A stretch of 64,000 nucleotides of DNA, from the NCBI RefSeq assembly GCF_002754245.1, contig NZ_PEEX01000001.1, forward strand, positions 5,188,001 to 5,252,000. Direction: 5' to 3'. The notes under the pieces were generated by a model. That model was not told the DNA's origin, did no database searches, and saw only the letters and a list, made by a program, of their open reading frames with translations. Positions 36,855 through 45,891 of the stretch are shown here, piece by piece. The translations under genes and the position numbers were made by a program. This stretch comes from Chryseobacterium sp. 52. Its GTDB lineage: Bacteria; Bacteroidota; Bacteroidia; Flavobacteriales; Weeksellaceae. Numbering within the stretch: the first letter of the stretch is position 1; each line of letters starts with the position of its first letter.

Positions 36855-37979
36855 ATGACAAAAAACGCCTACTCCCTTTTCTTACTTATCACACTCACAT
36901 TCAGTTTATTTTCATGTAAAAATGAATTGGTTACTGCTTCTAAACCCGTTGATAAAAAAGCGGTTATTGATTCCACGATCATGGCTTTTCAGAAAACCCT
37001 TCTGGAGCAGCAGATTGATTCTGTATTTAAAAAGTATGATTTTAACGGAAGTATCGCTGTATTTAAAGATTCGCTGCCACTCTACCGGAAAGAAAATGGT
37101 TACTCTGATTTTAAAACAAAAACAAAAATTGACAGCAGTACTGTTTTTGCTATTGGTTCTGTAAGCAAGCAATTCACTGCGGTGCTTATTCTTCTCCAGA
37201 TGGAACAGGGAAAATTGAATGTCACCGATAAAGCATCCCGGTATCTCAAGGAATTCCAGACCAAAGAATATGAAAATATCACCATTCACCAGCTTTTAAA
37301 TCATACTTCAGGATTAAATATTTTCGGAGGAAAACTCATGTTTAAAAGTGGCTCGGATTTTTTCTATTCCAATGATGGTTTTAATACATTAGGGAAAATT
37401 GTAGAGGCTGTTTCCGGAAAATCATTTGACGAAAATGTAAAAGAACTGTTCAATAAAGCCGGAATGAAGAACTCCTCTACCGGAAATATCTTTGAAGGAA
37501 AAGACTTTGCAAGTGCTTATTTGGGCAATGGGAAAAATCCTGTAATTGTTCCGAATATGCCGAAACGACTGGGCGGAAAAGATATTGGAACTCCTGCAGG
37601 TGGCATTCTTTCTACAATAGATGACCTTCACATATGGAATAATGCTCTTTATGGTGGCAAGATCCTGAAACCGGAAACATTAAAACAGTTTATTTCCAAA
37701 AGTGCAGAAAGACATCATGCTATCCTGGGGAAAATGGGCTACGGATATGGAATTATGATGAATATAGGTAAACCTGAAAGTTATTTTCACAGCGGTTATG
37801 TAAAAGGCTCACCTTCTCTGAATATTTATTATCCACAAACCAAGACATCCGTTATTATTTTATCGAATATTGCTGATGAAGAAAAAGGTAAAAGTTCAAC
37901 ATTCAGGCCTCATGTTGAAGTCAAAAAAATAACGGATAATCTAGAGAATACTTTATTTCAGCTTAAAACAAAACATTGA
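36855..37979 (+). CDS. Beta-lactamase/penicillin-binding-protein-like serine hydrolase, lipoprotein
   Basis: The ATG at 36855 gives a lipoprotein signal (LFSLFSC lipobox). The serine hydrolase fold of the class C beta-lactamase/DD-peptidase group is shown by the nucleophile motif SVSK in GSVSKQFTA, the YSN motif in FYSNDGFNTLGKIVE, and a HSG replacement of the KTG triad in YFHSGYVKGSP. GGILSTIDDLHIWNNAL also fits the family. Such proteins include esterases and D-amino-acid peptidases as well as lactamases, so the substrate cannot be named. The next gene starts 10 nt later and may be co-transcribed. Confidence 0.87.
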   Translation: MTKNAYSLFLLITLTFSLFSCKNELVTASKPVDKKAVIDSTIMAFQKTLLEQQIDSVFKKYDFNGSIAVFKDSLPLYRKENGYSDFKTKTKIDSSTVFAIGSVSKQFTAVLILLQMEQGKLNVTDKASRYLKEFQTKEYENITIHQLLNHTSGLNIFGGKLMFKSGSDFFYSNDGFNTLGKIVEAVSGKSFDENVKELFNKAGMKNSSTGNIFEGKDFASAYLGNGKNPVIVPNMPKRLGGKDIGTPAGGILSTIDDLHIWNNALYGGKILKPETLKQFISKSAERHHAILGKMGYGYGIMMNIGKPESYFHSGYVKGSPSLNIYYPQTKTSVIILSNIADEEKGKSSTFRPHVEVKKITDNLENTLFQLKTKH

Positions 37980-37989
37980 TTCTTACCTT

Positions 37990-38517
37990 ATGGAAAAGAT
38001 GTATTTTATCGCAATCTATCCTCCGCAGGAAATTATTGACGAGGTGAAGGTTTTTAAAAAAGATCTTGCCCTGAATTATGATAATTCAAAGGCATTAAAA
38101 AATGATGCCCATATTACTTTATTTCCTCCATTCTCGAGAGAACTGGCACTGGAAAGTGATATTCATACTGCTTTTCAGAAAATAGATACCTCCCTTAACC
38201 CTTTTGAAATTGTCCTGAATGGTTTTGGAAGCTTTCCCACTCCCAAAAACCCGGTCCTTTTTGTGAAGCCTGAAACTTGTGATGATTTAACTATTCTTCA
38301 GCAAAAAGTAAAACAGCATTTCAATTTCAAAAAATATTCTTTTAACCCACACATGACTGTTGGCTACAGAAACCTAAACTATGAAAACTATCTGAAAGCA
38401 TGGGAAGTATACAAAGGGAAAGAATATAAAACTAATTTCTTAGTTGATAAAATCATCCTTCTTAGACATGAATACAACTGGATTCCTATTGCAGAAAAGA
38501 AACTCGGACCAATATAA
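37990..38517 (+). CDS. 2H phosphoesterase / 2'-5' RNA ligase family protein
   Basis: The 175-residue protein carries the two HxT motifs that define the 2H phosphoesterase superfamily: HITLFPPF near residue 41 and HMTVGYRNL near residue 118. Members cleave or ligate 2',3'-cyclic or 2'-5' RNA ends, or related cyclic phosphates; the real substrate here is unknown. It has no signal peptide, so it is cytoplasmic. It lies 10 nt after the serine hydrolase gene. Confidence 0.85.
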   Translation: MEKMYFIAIYPPQEIIDEVKVFKKDLALNYDNSKALKNDAHITLFPPFSRELALESDIHTAFQKIDTSLNPFEIVLNGFGSFPTPKNPVLFVKPETCDDLTILQQKVKQHFNFKKYSFNPHMTVGYRNLNYENYLKAWEVYKGKEYKTNFLVDKIILLRHEYNWIPIAEKKLGPI

Positions 38518-38530
38518 TCACACCATCATA

Positions 38531-38560
38531 AATGCCGGCTGTAAAAACCGGCATTATTTT
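38531..38560. terminator. Bidirectional terminator
   Basis: AATGCCGG pairs with CCGGCATT and is followed by T-rich sequence; it lies between convergent genes. Confidence 0.8.
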
Positions 38561-38576
38561 TATTTTGAATATCAAT

Positions 38577-39941
38577 TTACTCTTTAATGATTTTTTGTGA
38601 AATGATCATCCCTTCATTTTCATAGACGTTGACGAGATATGTTCCGGCAGGCAGGCTTTTCATATTCACAAATAATGTAGAACGGTCTTTAAGTTCTGAT
38701 TGTATGTGGATAAGTTTTCCGGAAGCATCATACAGATCTACTTTCACGTTTCCTGAAAAGTCCTGTTTTCCTTTAATAAAGAACTCACCGTCCGAAGGAT
38801 TAGGATATATGCTGTATCTTCTTTCCACGGCCTTTACTTCCGTCATTTTTCTCGCAGAAGATTTATTCAGTGTCCAGGTAACATTGGTAAAATGGACCGT
38901 GCTGTGGTTATTCACCTTCAGCAACGGATTATTATCATTCACCGAAAAAATAAGGGTATTATTTCCTGTATTCAGCTGGGACGGAGAAATGGTAAGTGAA
39001 TTTGCTGTTGAAGCCAGTAATGCTCCGTTCAGCTTCCAGGAATTGACCAGTGTGTTAGGAATCGGAAGAATTTCATTAACGGTAAATGTCACGTTAGAAT
39101 TGGCATTTACGGTTGAAGTATTGGCAGGTGTATAAGAATCTACAGGTGATACCAGAGAATGGATTTTTTCAATAATTGCTTCTTTACACACTGAACAGAA
39201 CTGCTGGTTAAGATACCTCATCTCACAACTCTGATGCGGGCGGAACCATGAAGGACTTTCCGCATGGGAATATACTCCTACTCCATTAAGACCTACCCAG
39301 TTTTTCCATTTTACTGCCGTAGGGCTTGAAGTTTGGGTTTTATTGGGTGATTCACCGGAACCGGAAAACCAGTATTCGTCTGCCAGCTTTCCGAATGAGT
39401 GTCCCAGCTCATGCACCACAATCTCGTTGGATGATCCGTTGAGAGAAGCAAATGCATAAGCACCTCCACACCCACCGTACTCAGTAGAATTCCCCAGTAC
39501 ATAGGTAATATCGTAATCCGGAACGTTTGCAGCAAGAACCTGAGCCACTTTATTTGTCGTATTGCTGTATATGCATCGGTGCACGCCAAAATCAAAGGAT
39601 GATCCCAGATAATTATTAGGATTGGAAACCGGAATTGCAGGTTCTGCAACATCGGTAGCTGTTCCGGGATGCTTTACACCGGAGGCAGCAGAAACCACCT
39701 TCACAGCATATGCGTTAAAATAATTTTTATATTCTGTGTAGGGACTTTTGGTGAAAAGATAATTAACAGTAGACTGTGCGGACGAAACGAAAGAAGTCTG
39801 CTGGGCTGTAGTAAAACCATCGCCCAACACCGCAATAATAATACGTTTGTCATTGGTCCCGTTCTGAAGAAGGGGAACCGTCTGGAATGTCTGTGCCATG
39901 CAGCAGCTTCCGATGAAGAGGGTAAATAAAGCTTTTTTCAT
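38577..39941 (-). CDS. Secreted M64-type zinc peptidase with T9SS type A sorting domain
   Basis: The 454-residue protein has a signal peptide ending CMAQ, then ILAVLGDGFTTAQQTSFVSS-like sequence typical of M64 (IgA-peptidase-like) enzymes. The zinc site is HELGHSFGKLADEYW, an HExxH with a further downstream acidic ligand. Residues about 265-365 form a Big/Ig-like stalk. The last 80 residues are a type A T9SS sorting domain (YSIYPNPSDGEF...GTYLVNVYENEG). It should be exported through Sec, then the type IX pore, to the surface or medium. The upstream gene starts the operon and ends 2 nt before it. Confidence 0.88.
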   Translation of the reverse strand: MKKALFTLFIGSCCMAQTFQTVPLLQNGTNDKRIIIAVLGDGFTTAQQTSFVSSAQSTVNYLFTKSPYTEYKNYFNAYAVKVVSAASGVKHPGTATDVAEPAIPVSNPNNYLGSSFDFGVHRCIYSNTTNKVAQVLAANVPDYDITYVLGNSTEYGGCGGAYAFASLNGSSNEIVVHELGHSFGKLADEYWFSGSGESPNKTQTSSPTAVKWKNWVGLNGVGVYSHAESPSWFRPHQSCEMRYLNQQFCSVCKEAIIEKIHSLVSPVDSYTPANTSTVNANSNVTFTVNEILPIPNTLVNSWKLNGALLASTANSLTISPSQLNTGNNTLIFSVNDNNPLLKVNNHSTVHFTNVTWTLNKSSARKMTEVKAVERRYSIYPNPSDGEFFIKGKQDFSGNVKVDLYDASGKLIHIQSELKDRSTLFVNMKSLPAGTYLVNVYENEGMIISQKIIKE

Positions 39942-39943
39942 AG

Positions 39944-40435
39944 TTATAGTTTTTGAGTGAATACAAGCTGTGTTCCTGATTCGGTTACTTTTTCGATTTT
40001 CACCATCTGGATATGCTCGGAATAAGCAGATCTTACGCTGAATTCAGCATTTTCAAGAGGTATTTTCTTTCTGCTCATCCCTTCTTTTTCATAGACTTCC
40101 ATTTCCGGATGTAACGGATTTTTCACGTGCTGCTTTACGATTTCTCTTCCTCCTGAATCAGAAAGGATGACAATAAAATCTCCGGTTTCCAGCTCTCCTT
40201 TATCAAAAGAAGGCGTAAATTTCAGCTTTCCTTCAGTAATTTTCTTTTCCTGCAGAACAATTCTCTCTTTTCCTGACGCTTCTTTATCAGCCTTAAAAAA
40301 CAGGTATAATATCTTACCTTCTTTCAGGATCTCAGCACCGGGAAGCTTTTCACCAAAATGATCTAATCTGTTGTTTTTCTGAAAACTGCAGAGTAGAAAT
40401 ACTGGAACAATAAAAAAATTAAGTAGATTTTTCAT
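39944..40435 (-). CDS. Exported hypothetical protein upstream of the M64 peptidase
   Basis: I start at the ATG at 40435, which gives a clear export signal (MKNLLNFFIVPVFLLCSF); the frame extends upstream only as an unlikely hydrophilic leader. The rest (about 145 residues) is charged and strand-rich, e.g. GKILYLFFKADKEASGKERI and ETGDFIVILSDSGGREIVKQ. I recognise no family. It is followed after 2 nt by the M64 peptidase, so it may act with it, for example as a pro-peptide-like inhibitor or chaperone; this is a guess. Confidence 0.65.
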   Translation of the reverse strand: MKNLLNFFIVPVFLLCSFQKNNRLDHFGEKLPGAEILKEGKILYLFFKADKEASGKERIVLQEKKITEGKLKFTPSFDKGELETGDFIVILSDSGGREIVKQHVKNPLHPEMEVYEKEGMSRKKIPLENAEFSVRSAYSEHIQMVKIEKVTESGTQLVFTQKL

Positions 40436-40524
40436 AGCATTTTTTATTTTAAAGTTATGAATATTTCCCAATATGTTGAATATTTTAAATAATATTTTCT
40501 CAGATAAAAAAGTTTAGAATATCC

Positions 40525-40532
40525 TATCTTTG
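40525..40532 (+). promoter_or_regulatory. Bacteroidota -7 element (TATCTTTG) for ruvC
   Basis: The octamer matches TAnnTTTG and ends just 4 nt before the ATG, so the transcript would be nearly leaderless. Confidence 0.55.
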
Positions 40533-40536
40533 AGCC

Positions 40537-41091
40537 ATGATTTCAGAGAAGATAATTTTAGGCATTGACCCGGGAACAGCTATTATGGGTTTTGGTATTA
40601 TTTCCGTTAAAAAAGGTAAGATGGAAATGGTTTCCATCCACGAACTGATCCTGAAAAAATATCCAAACCATGAAACAAAACTGAAATATATTTTTGACAA
40701 AACATTAGCCCTCATCGATGAATATCATCCTGATGAAGTGGCTCTTGAAGCACCGTTTTTTGGAAAAAATGTACAGAGTATGCTGAAATTGGGCCGCGCC
40801 CAGGGAGTCGCAATGGCAGCCAGTCTTTACAGGAATATTCCTATTACAGAATATTCACCCAAAAAGATTAAAATGGCGATCACCGGGAATGGAAATGCCA
40901 GCAAGGAACAGGTTGCAGGAATGCTTCAGAATCTTTTAAATCTGAAAGAGTTTCCTACAAAATATTTAGATGCTTCTGATGGTTTGGCTGTTGCGGTTTG
41001 TCATCACTTCAATTCCGGCACTATAGCAGATACAAAATCGTATAGCGGATGGGATAGTTTCCTGAAGCAGAATCCGGGAAGAGTGAAATAA
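40537..41091 (+). CDS. ruvC: Holliday junction resolvase RuvC
   Basis: RuvC is the dimeric, Mg-dependent endonuclease that cleaves Holliday junctions after RuvAB branch migration. The RNase H-like fold shows the first catalytic Asp in ILGIDPGTAIMGFGI, the Glu in DEVALEAPFFGKNVQS, LGRAQGVAMAAS, and the final acidic pair in YLDASDGLAVAVCHH. Length 184 is normal. It is monocistronic, with a promoter touching the start and a strong terminator. Confidence 0.96.
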   Translation: MISEKIILGIDPGTAIMGFGIISVKKGKMEMVSIHELILKKYPNHETKLKYIFDKTLALIDEYHPDEVALEAPFFGKNVQSMLKLGRAQGVAMAASLYRNIPITEYSPKKIKMAITGNGNASKEQVAGMLQNLLNLKEFPTKYLDASDGLAVAVCHHFNSGTIADTKSYSGWDSFLKQNPGRVK

Positions 41092-41102
41092 TTTAAGCAT
41101 AA

Positions 41103-41130
41103 AAAAGCCCTGAAAACCAGGGCTTTTCTT
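41103..41130. terminator. Bidirectional terminator between ruvC and the M43 metalloprotease
   Basis: AAAAGCCCTG and CAGGGCTTTT form a hairpin around a four-base loop between convergent genes. Confidence 0.87.
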
Positions 41131-41143
41131 TATTTCAGAAGAC

Positions 41144-43039
41144 TTAGTTATTTAAGAACTTCTTTGATTCATTTTTATTTTTACCGGAGTAATTAATAAT
41201 AAATGCTCCTTTGGGAAGTTCTCTCTCAATTTGAACTTCATTTGTTTTGGCATTTCCTTTCTGGATAAGTTTACCACTGATGTCATAGATCTGGTAATTA
41301 CCAAAAGTAGCTTCTCCTGTCAATCTCAATTTATTTTCAAGCTTCAGATAAACCACTTTTGTTTCTGCCGTATTATTTTTTATGTCGGAAGTTCCTAAAA
41401 CCCCGGTTATTCTTACTGCATAATCTTCTACCTGTCCATACTGAAGTTGTGAACATGGAGTACCGTCAGCAAGTACAGCACTATTAAATGTAGCTGCATC
41501 TACAGCCACTCTCATTCTTACATATGTATTGGTTACAGCGTTAGCAGGAGGCGTAATTCCGGCAGTAACTACCATTCTTGCTCCAGATGCCATTGTAGCA
41601 GACAGATCATTGACTACTATTTCTGACTCTTCAAATATGCCGTTGTTGTTATAATCGATCCACACCTTTGTCTTAAACTTATCAGCCTGGCTAAAGCCGT
41701 TATCATAAGTAACCTTAAGCTCGGTGCTTGAATTGGAAGGAATATCAGTATAATAAGCAGGCCTGATACAAGTTGCCGCAGCATAATTTTCATAAAACTT
41801 CGGTGCAGGCTCATCAGAATCATATCCGTTTGTAGTACTGCTTATGGATCCAAACTGAACTCTCGAAGCTCCTATTCCAAAATTATTATTAGCCGGATTT
41901 ACAATTCCGGAAGGATTGCACTGTGCTGCCACTACTGAAACAGGGGATGCAATCACTGCTGCCGGATCCTGCCCTGCTGTGGAAGTGATCAGGTTTTTTC
42001 TGTATTCCATCATCAGCATAATGGCTCTGTCTCTCTGTCCTTCAGTAAATTTACGGTTAGAATTAGTATAATTCATTACGTTATATTGGGTTCCGTCATA
42101 GTTCTGAGTTGTACATGGATCAACACTTGTATTATTAGGAACAGCAACACCGTACATACTTCTTGAAGGTGAGGTATCACATACTCTGTCACCGTCCGTT
42201 GCACAGTTATTATTTACAGGACATGTTGTCTGGCTTGTATAGTTAATTCCCTGAAAAGTATGATACAGACCAAAAGCGTGGCCAAGCTCATGAGTAAGTG
42301 TTGTATCATTCTGATTGATCAGGGTGGCTACTTTCATAAAGCTTTCATAAAAGTAATCATAAGATTCCGGGAATCTTGCGTATCCCATTAATCCTCCGGC
42401 ATTCTGTTGCTGACCGTCGAAGCCAATGACCACATAAATATTGAAGTAGGATGTCTCAGGCCAGTGGGGAGCCAATGTTTTAATCTGGCTATCGCTGGCG
42501 CCATTTCCTGCCGCTGCAGATTTCACTCCTCTGGTATCATATAACGGAATCGTACTTCCATTGTATCTCACAATACCAGTAGTGGGCTCACAAGTTGGAG
42601 ACCTTTTAGCTAATACAAGCTTAAAAGGAATTACGTTTCCACCTGCTGCTCCGGTTCCTTCAGGATAGAAACCATTTCCGTATGTTGTTGCATACATTTT
42701 ATTCGCTCTGTCGATCCAGTCGATAACCTTCTGATCTGTCAACGCCAAATTTGAATTAGCTGTTGCTCCAGATTCAATAACATGTACTACAATTGGAATT
42801 TCAAAAACCTGTCCTGTATATAAGCCGTTCCAGGAAGTAGCTCCTCCTACCTTGTTCAGGTAAGACTGTTTATCCATATTCCTTAGCCTTGCTTCTACTT
42901 CTTCTCTATGTTTCTTTAATTCTGGAAATTTAATGTCCATTTTTCGCATTTCTTCATCAAAACCGCAAAAATTTTCAGCACTTTGAGAAAAAGCATTAAA
43001 AAACAATAAAATGGTTAAAATAATACTAGTTTTCTTCAT
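41144..43039 (-). CDS. Secreted M43 (pappalysin-like) zinc metalloprotease with T9SS type A sorting domain
   Basis: I start at the ATG at 43039, which gives MKKTSIILTILLFFNAFSQ; the 70 extra codons upstream are unlikely coding and contain the promoter. The catalytic core has LTHELGHAFGLYHTF, the extended zinc motif HExxHxxGxxH, followed by a Met-turn-like YNVMNYTN. A GEVED-type domain follows (KFKTKVWIDYNNNGIFEESE), then a type A sorting domain ending in a basic residue run. Another copy of this family lies at 61751-63613. Predicted to be secreted to the surface. Confidence 0.88.
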   Translation of the reverse strand: MKKTSIILTILLFFNAFSQSAENFCGFDEEMRKMDIKFPELKKHREEVEARLRNMDKQSYLNKVGGATSWNGLYTGQVFEIPIVVHVIESGATANSNLALTDQKVIDWIDRANKMYATTYGNGFYPEGTGAAGGNVIPFKLVLAKRSPTCEPTTGIVRYNGSTIPLYDTRGVKSAAAGNGASDSQIKTLAPHWPETSYFNIYVVIGFDGQQQNAGGLMGYARFPESYDYFYESFMKVATLINQNDTTLTHELGHAFGLYHTFQGINYTSQTTCPVNNNCATDGDRVCDTSPSRSMYGVAVPNNTSVDPCTTQNYDGTQYNVMNYTNSNRKFTEGQRDRAIMLMMEYRKNLITSTAGQDPAAVIASPVSVVAAQCNPSGIVNPANNNFGIGASRVQFGSISSTTNGYDSDEPAPKFYENYAAATCIRPAYYTDIPSNSSTELKVTYDNGFSQADKFKTKVWIDYNNNGIFEESEIVVNDLSATMASGARMVVTAGITPPANAVTNTYVRMRVAVDAATFNSAVLADGTPCSQLQYGQVEDYAVRITGVLGTSDIKNNTAETKVVYLKLENKLRLTGEATFGNYQIYDISGKLIQKGNAKTNEVQIERELPKGAFIINYSGKNKNESKKFLNN

Positions 43040-43068
43040 ATCATAATTATATTTTGATTTATTCAGCG

Positions 43069-43076
43069 CAAATATA
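43069..43076 (-). promoter_or_regulatory. Bacteroidota -7 element (TATATTTG on the minus strand) for the M43 gene
   Basis: The minus strand reads TATATTTG, a TAnnTTTG match, 29 nt before the chosen ATG. Confidence 0.55.
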
Positions 43077-43235
43077 TGTTTTTTTTGTAAAAATAATAAA
43101 TATGATAGCGAAATTATTAAATTGTGTGATTTCCAGCTTGAATGTAAGCTTCCTGTTTTATACCATTCTAAATGATGGTTTTTTGAATTGATGTTATTTT
43201 CAAAGGTATATGCCCCTACCATCGTACTTATAATT

Positions 43236-43268
43236 ATAAGTAACCTCATAAAATACGAGGCTACTTAT
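43236..43268 (-). terminator. Hairpin downstream of the first orphan immunity gene
   Basis: ATAAGTAACCTC is complementary to GAGGCTACTTAT with one mismatch. It follows the stop of the lipoprotein gene at 43289, but there is no strong U-run, so it may be a weak terminator or an mRNA-stabilising stem. Confidence 0.4.
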
Positions 43269-43288
43269 TATCATAAAATCAGTTTTTG

Positions 43289-43645
43289 TTATTTCTTCTT
43301 AAACTGAATATTATTACACCTATTTTTCTCATACCATTCTAACCAACCTTTTCTATCATCTTCATATACTCCCATTGGATATGTATTTGCATAATTTAAC
43401 ATACTTTCGGCCGAGACATGTGCATATTTTGAAACGAATAATAATGATTTTGTAAATTGTTTATTTTGTGATTTTTCAACAAGACTGTCTATCATTTTTA
43501 TATGATAAAAATATTCCTTTTTGAAATCTAAATTTTCATTACACTTTTCATTATTAAAGATAACGCTATTATTCTGTGCAGAATTTGAGGCGGAACAATT
43601 CATTAATACTAAAAGCAATGTCAAACTATAAATTATTTGTCTCAT
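43289..43645 (-). CDS. Lipoprotein, predicted immunity protein of RHS orphan cassette 1
   Basis: The 118-residue product has a lipoprotein signal (LLLVLMNC lipobox, then SASNSAQNN) and a helical remainder with KGWLEWYEKNRCNNI at the end. It starts 1 nt after the stop of the orphan RHS tip 43647-44495, the same tight coupling seen for the three other tip/small-protein pairs in this locus. No family is recognised. By position and export signal it should protect against the cassette 1 toxin in the periplasm. This role is inferred. Confidence 0.6.
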   Translation of the reverse strand: MRQIIYSLTLLLVLMNCSASNSAQNNSVIFNNEKCNENLDFKKEYFYHIKMIDSLVEKSQNKQFTKSLLFVSKYAHVSAESMLNYANTYPMGVYEDDRKGWLEWYEKNRCNNIQFKKK

Positions 43646-43646
43646 A

Positions 43647-44495
43647 TTATGGTAATTTTGATTTTTTTACTTCCGCTCCTCCTGTACTTGGAAACCATAA
43701 AGCTTGATTGGTTCTGGTTCCGTCCTTTTCTTTGAAAACATTAATATTATTACTATTACTAGTATTATTTGCTTCAGTTCGTTTATTACCATTTACTTTA
43801 CCCTCTGCTTTGGAGGTTTTATCATGCGCTTTTAGAAAGTCGACATATTTTTTTCCACCTACAACTGATGGATCTGGTTTTGTCTTTCCAAGATCTCTAT
43901 TAGATAATCCCATTTTAGATTTTTCAAGTTGCTCCACATGTTCGTGAATGAGTGCTCCCGCACTGCTTGTTCCACCCTTCCCTGCTTTATCAAATTCTAC
44001 AATATCTCCCATGTCAACATCACCTGTTTGCCAATTTCCTACTTCGGCTTTAGTGCTGTTTTCGACAATAGCTTGATTAACAGTTTCTTTCGCTCCAACA
44101 ACATCATTATAATTGTCATAGAAAGCTTGTTGCTCTTTCGTCAATGAAGCATCTTTATTAATCATATTGAGAGTTACCTTATAATTACTTGTACCAGTAA
44201 TTTGAGTATAAACAGCTTCATATTTTCCACCTAATGTGGTTCTAACTAAATCTTTATAAGATTGCTCCGCTGTAGCCGTAGCAAATGAAAGAATTAATTC
44301 ATTTCCATCGGGATCTATAAAGGCAATAGGATTATTACCTGCATAAGTGTAAGGTGACATTGAAGGATGTTTTTCAGCTTTATTGTCAATCACGCCCCAT
44401 CTTCCAATATCCGGCATATACATCCTCGCTCCATAATCATACATCCCACTTTCCTGAAGCTCCTTGCCATTGTACTTATAATTGTAGAAAACCAC
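43647..44495 (-). CDS. Orphan RHS tip with C-terminal toxin-like domain (cassette 1)
   Basis: The first 64 residues are the conserved C-terminal RHS core ([20 protein letters not shown], then [10 protein letters not shown] and [13 protein letters not shown]), the point where polymorphic toxins switch to a variable toxin. The remaining about 215 residues are unique in the window. They contain [10 protein letters not shown] (residues 184-188 are HEHVE), which resembles a degenerate metal-binding helix but is not a canonical HExxH. The frame's first GTG lies within a hairpin and follows a stop, and the first ATG is at 44444, so this is a truncated copy without signal peptide. It is probably a silent cassette that acts after recombination into the full-length RHS gene. 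Confidence 0.7.
   Translation of the reverse strand: MVFYNYKYNGKELQESGMYDYGARMYMPDIGRWGVIDNKAEKHPSMSPYTYAGNNPIAFIDPDGNELILSFATATAEQSYKDLVRTTLGGKYEAVYTQITGTSNYKVTLNMINKDASLTKEQQAFYDNYNDVVGAKETVNQAIVENSTKAEVGNWQTGDVDMGDIVEFDKAGKGGTSSAGALIHEHVEQLEKSKMGLSNRDLGKTKPDPSVVGGKKYVDFLKAHDKTSKAEGKVNGNKRTEANNTSNSNNINVFKEKDGTRTNQALWFPSTGGAEVKKSKLP
44391..44486 (-). repeat. RHS tip repeat, copy 1
   Basis: This block encodes the [12 protein letters not shown]...GRWGV segment and is near-identical in DNA to blocks at 45838, 47823 and 49143. Homology to the full-length gene starts abruptly at its upstream edge. Confidence 0.8.
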
Positions 44496-44509
44496 CTATT
44501 CGGTGGCTT
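44489..44509 (-). terminator. Terminator hairpin after the cassette 2 immunity gene
   Basis: CCACC and GGTGG form a short hairpin read on the minus strand, followed by TTTTC; it lies between the cassette 2 lipoprotein gene and cassette 1. Confidence 0.5.
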
Positions 44510-44514
44510 TAACT

Positions 44515-45045
44515 TTAATTATGGGTTATTTCTAAATTATAAATATCACCTCCTTCTTTTGTGCATTGCACGAATATCTGCTTAGGAATACTATCTTTTA
44601 GACTAATTTTTGTAACTTGATTACAACTTTCGTTATTATATCTGAAAATCAGACTCTTATTATCAATGCTACTAGGTACAGCAAGTGCAGAACCTAAATT
44701 ATAAAAACCTAACAACTTATTGTGAGAATTGTAAATATATACTTGTCCGTTTCCTCTTTTGGAATCTTCGTAAATACCTGTATAGTGGATAGAGTTTAGG
44801 ATTTTTAGTGTGTCATTTTTAGAAGTAATAATACTACCTAAATATTTAACTACTTGCTCATCTATTTCTTTTCCTTTTTTTATAAATCCAAAATCTTGAT
44901 TCGGGACATTCTGCTCCAATGTTAATAATCTACAACATTCATAATAATCTACAACTGTTTCTCTAATTTTCTTATTCGGTTGTGAATTAGATTTATTACA
45001 ACTTATGAACAAAAGTATAATTAAACTTAAAAAAAATCTTTTCAT
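44515..45045 (-). CDS. Lipoprotein, predicted immunity protein of RHS orphan cassette 2
   Basis: The 176-residue product has a lipobox (LLFISC) and a mature part with VVDYYECCRLLTLEQNVPNQ and TGIYEDSKRGNGQVYIYNS. It begins 3 nt after the stop of the cassette 2 tip, whose toxin resembles a peptidoglycan lytic transglycosylase. A lipid-anchored periplasmic immunity protein would fit a murein-cutting toxin, as seen in other contact-dependent systems. No family is recognised, so the role rests on position and localisation. Confidence 0.62.
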   Translation of the reverse strand: MKRFFLSLIILLFISCNKSNSQPNKKIRETVVDYYECCRLLTLEQNVPNQDFGFIKKGKEIDEQVVKYLGSIITSKNDTLKILNSIHYTGIYEDSKRGNGQVYIYNSHNKLLGFYNLGSALAVPSSIDNKSLIFRYNNESCNQVTKISLKDSIPKQIFVQCTKEGGDIYNLEITHN

Positions 45046-45048
45046 ATT

Positions 45049-45891
45049 TTAATAATCTGAAGGTTTAGGTTTTTTAGATTCTTGTTGCATTTGTAAAACG
45101 CTCTTTTGATAGCCCGCTGTTCCACCACCATTATATGCCTCTACAGCTTTTGACAATCCTTGAAATTTATAACTCACTTTCCCTGTTTTTGAATCAACTG
45201 AAACACCACCCTTAAACCCTTTTGTTTCCAAAACTCTTGTTCCCGCGTATAAAGAATTTGTTTCACTTGTCTTTTCTCCTTTACTTAATTGACAACTACT
45301 TTTCATTTTAGACCAATCTCCAGGAACATTAGCCTGCATTATATCCGTAAGACCTGTTGTTCCTGCATTAGATTCTTGAACAGTTACGGCTTTTACTAAA
45401 GTTGGATCCAAATCTGGGATATCTTTTGTAGCTTCATTTGGAATAGAGTTTCCTCCTTCAGTTACCAAATTTAATTGACCTGAATTTTTAGACTGATTAA
45501 AGTAACCTGTTCTCGCTACAATTAAATAATCATTCTCTTGATAAGCTGTACCAGAAACATTTTCATTTGATTGTGGTCTATTTTGAATAATGTTAGGCAT
45601 AGGAACTGCTTTCCAACCTGCAGTACTTTGAGTAAGATTACTGCTTGCGCTTGTAGATGCTTGTATATAAGTTTTAAATTGAGTATCACTTTTAATACGA
45701 TGAACTTCTACACCGCGATTATTAATAAATACAATATCATTTGGAGCCATTCCATCAGGATCAATAAATCTAACGGGGTTATCAAAGCCATAATTATATA
45801 AAGACCAAGCTGGAAATTCAGCTCCCTTAAGATCCATCACACCCCATCTGCCAATATCCGGCATATAAAATCTTGCACCGTAATCATACAT
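45049..45891 (-). CDS. Orphan RHS tip with lytic-transglycosylase-like toxin domain (cassette 2)
   Basis: After a 48-residue RHS tip ([20 protein letters not shown], then [10 protein letters not shown]) and a linker, residues about 161-267 resemble the SLT/lysozyme-like transglycosylase fold: [14 protein letters not shown] with E173 as the likely catalytic acid, then [19 protein letters not shown] and [13 protein letters not shown]. Such enzymes cut the glycan strand of peptidoglycan. The ATG used here is only available because of a one-base deletion that separates this frame from the RHS sequence just upstream (45892-46256). The similarity is judged by eye and should be confirmed with a profile search. 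Confidence 0.68.
   Translation of the reverse strand: MYDYGARFYMPDIGRWGVMDLKGAEFPAWSLYNYGFDNPVRFIDPDGMAPNDIVFINNRGVEVHRIKSDTQFKTYIQASTSASSNLTQSTAGWKAVPMPNIIQNRPQSNENVSGTAYQENDYLIVARTGYFNQSKNSGQLNLVTEGGNSIPNEATKDIPDLDPTLVKAVTVQESNAGTTGLTDIMQANVPGDWSKMKSSCQLSKGEKTSETNSLYAGTRVLETKGFKGGVSVDSKTGKVSYKFQGLSKAVEAYNGGGTAGYQKSVLQMQQESKKPKPSDY

Noticed and set aside
43040..43249. 70-codon N-terminal extension of the first M43 metalloprotease
   Set aside because: It contains the TATATTTG promoter and precedes a perfect signal peptide at 43039.
44444..44495. GTG at 44495 as a true start of the cassette 1 tip
   Set aside because: The codon sits in a terminator hairpin right after a stop, and the tip has no signal peptide; the cassette looks silent.
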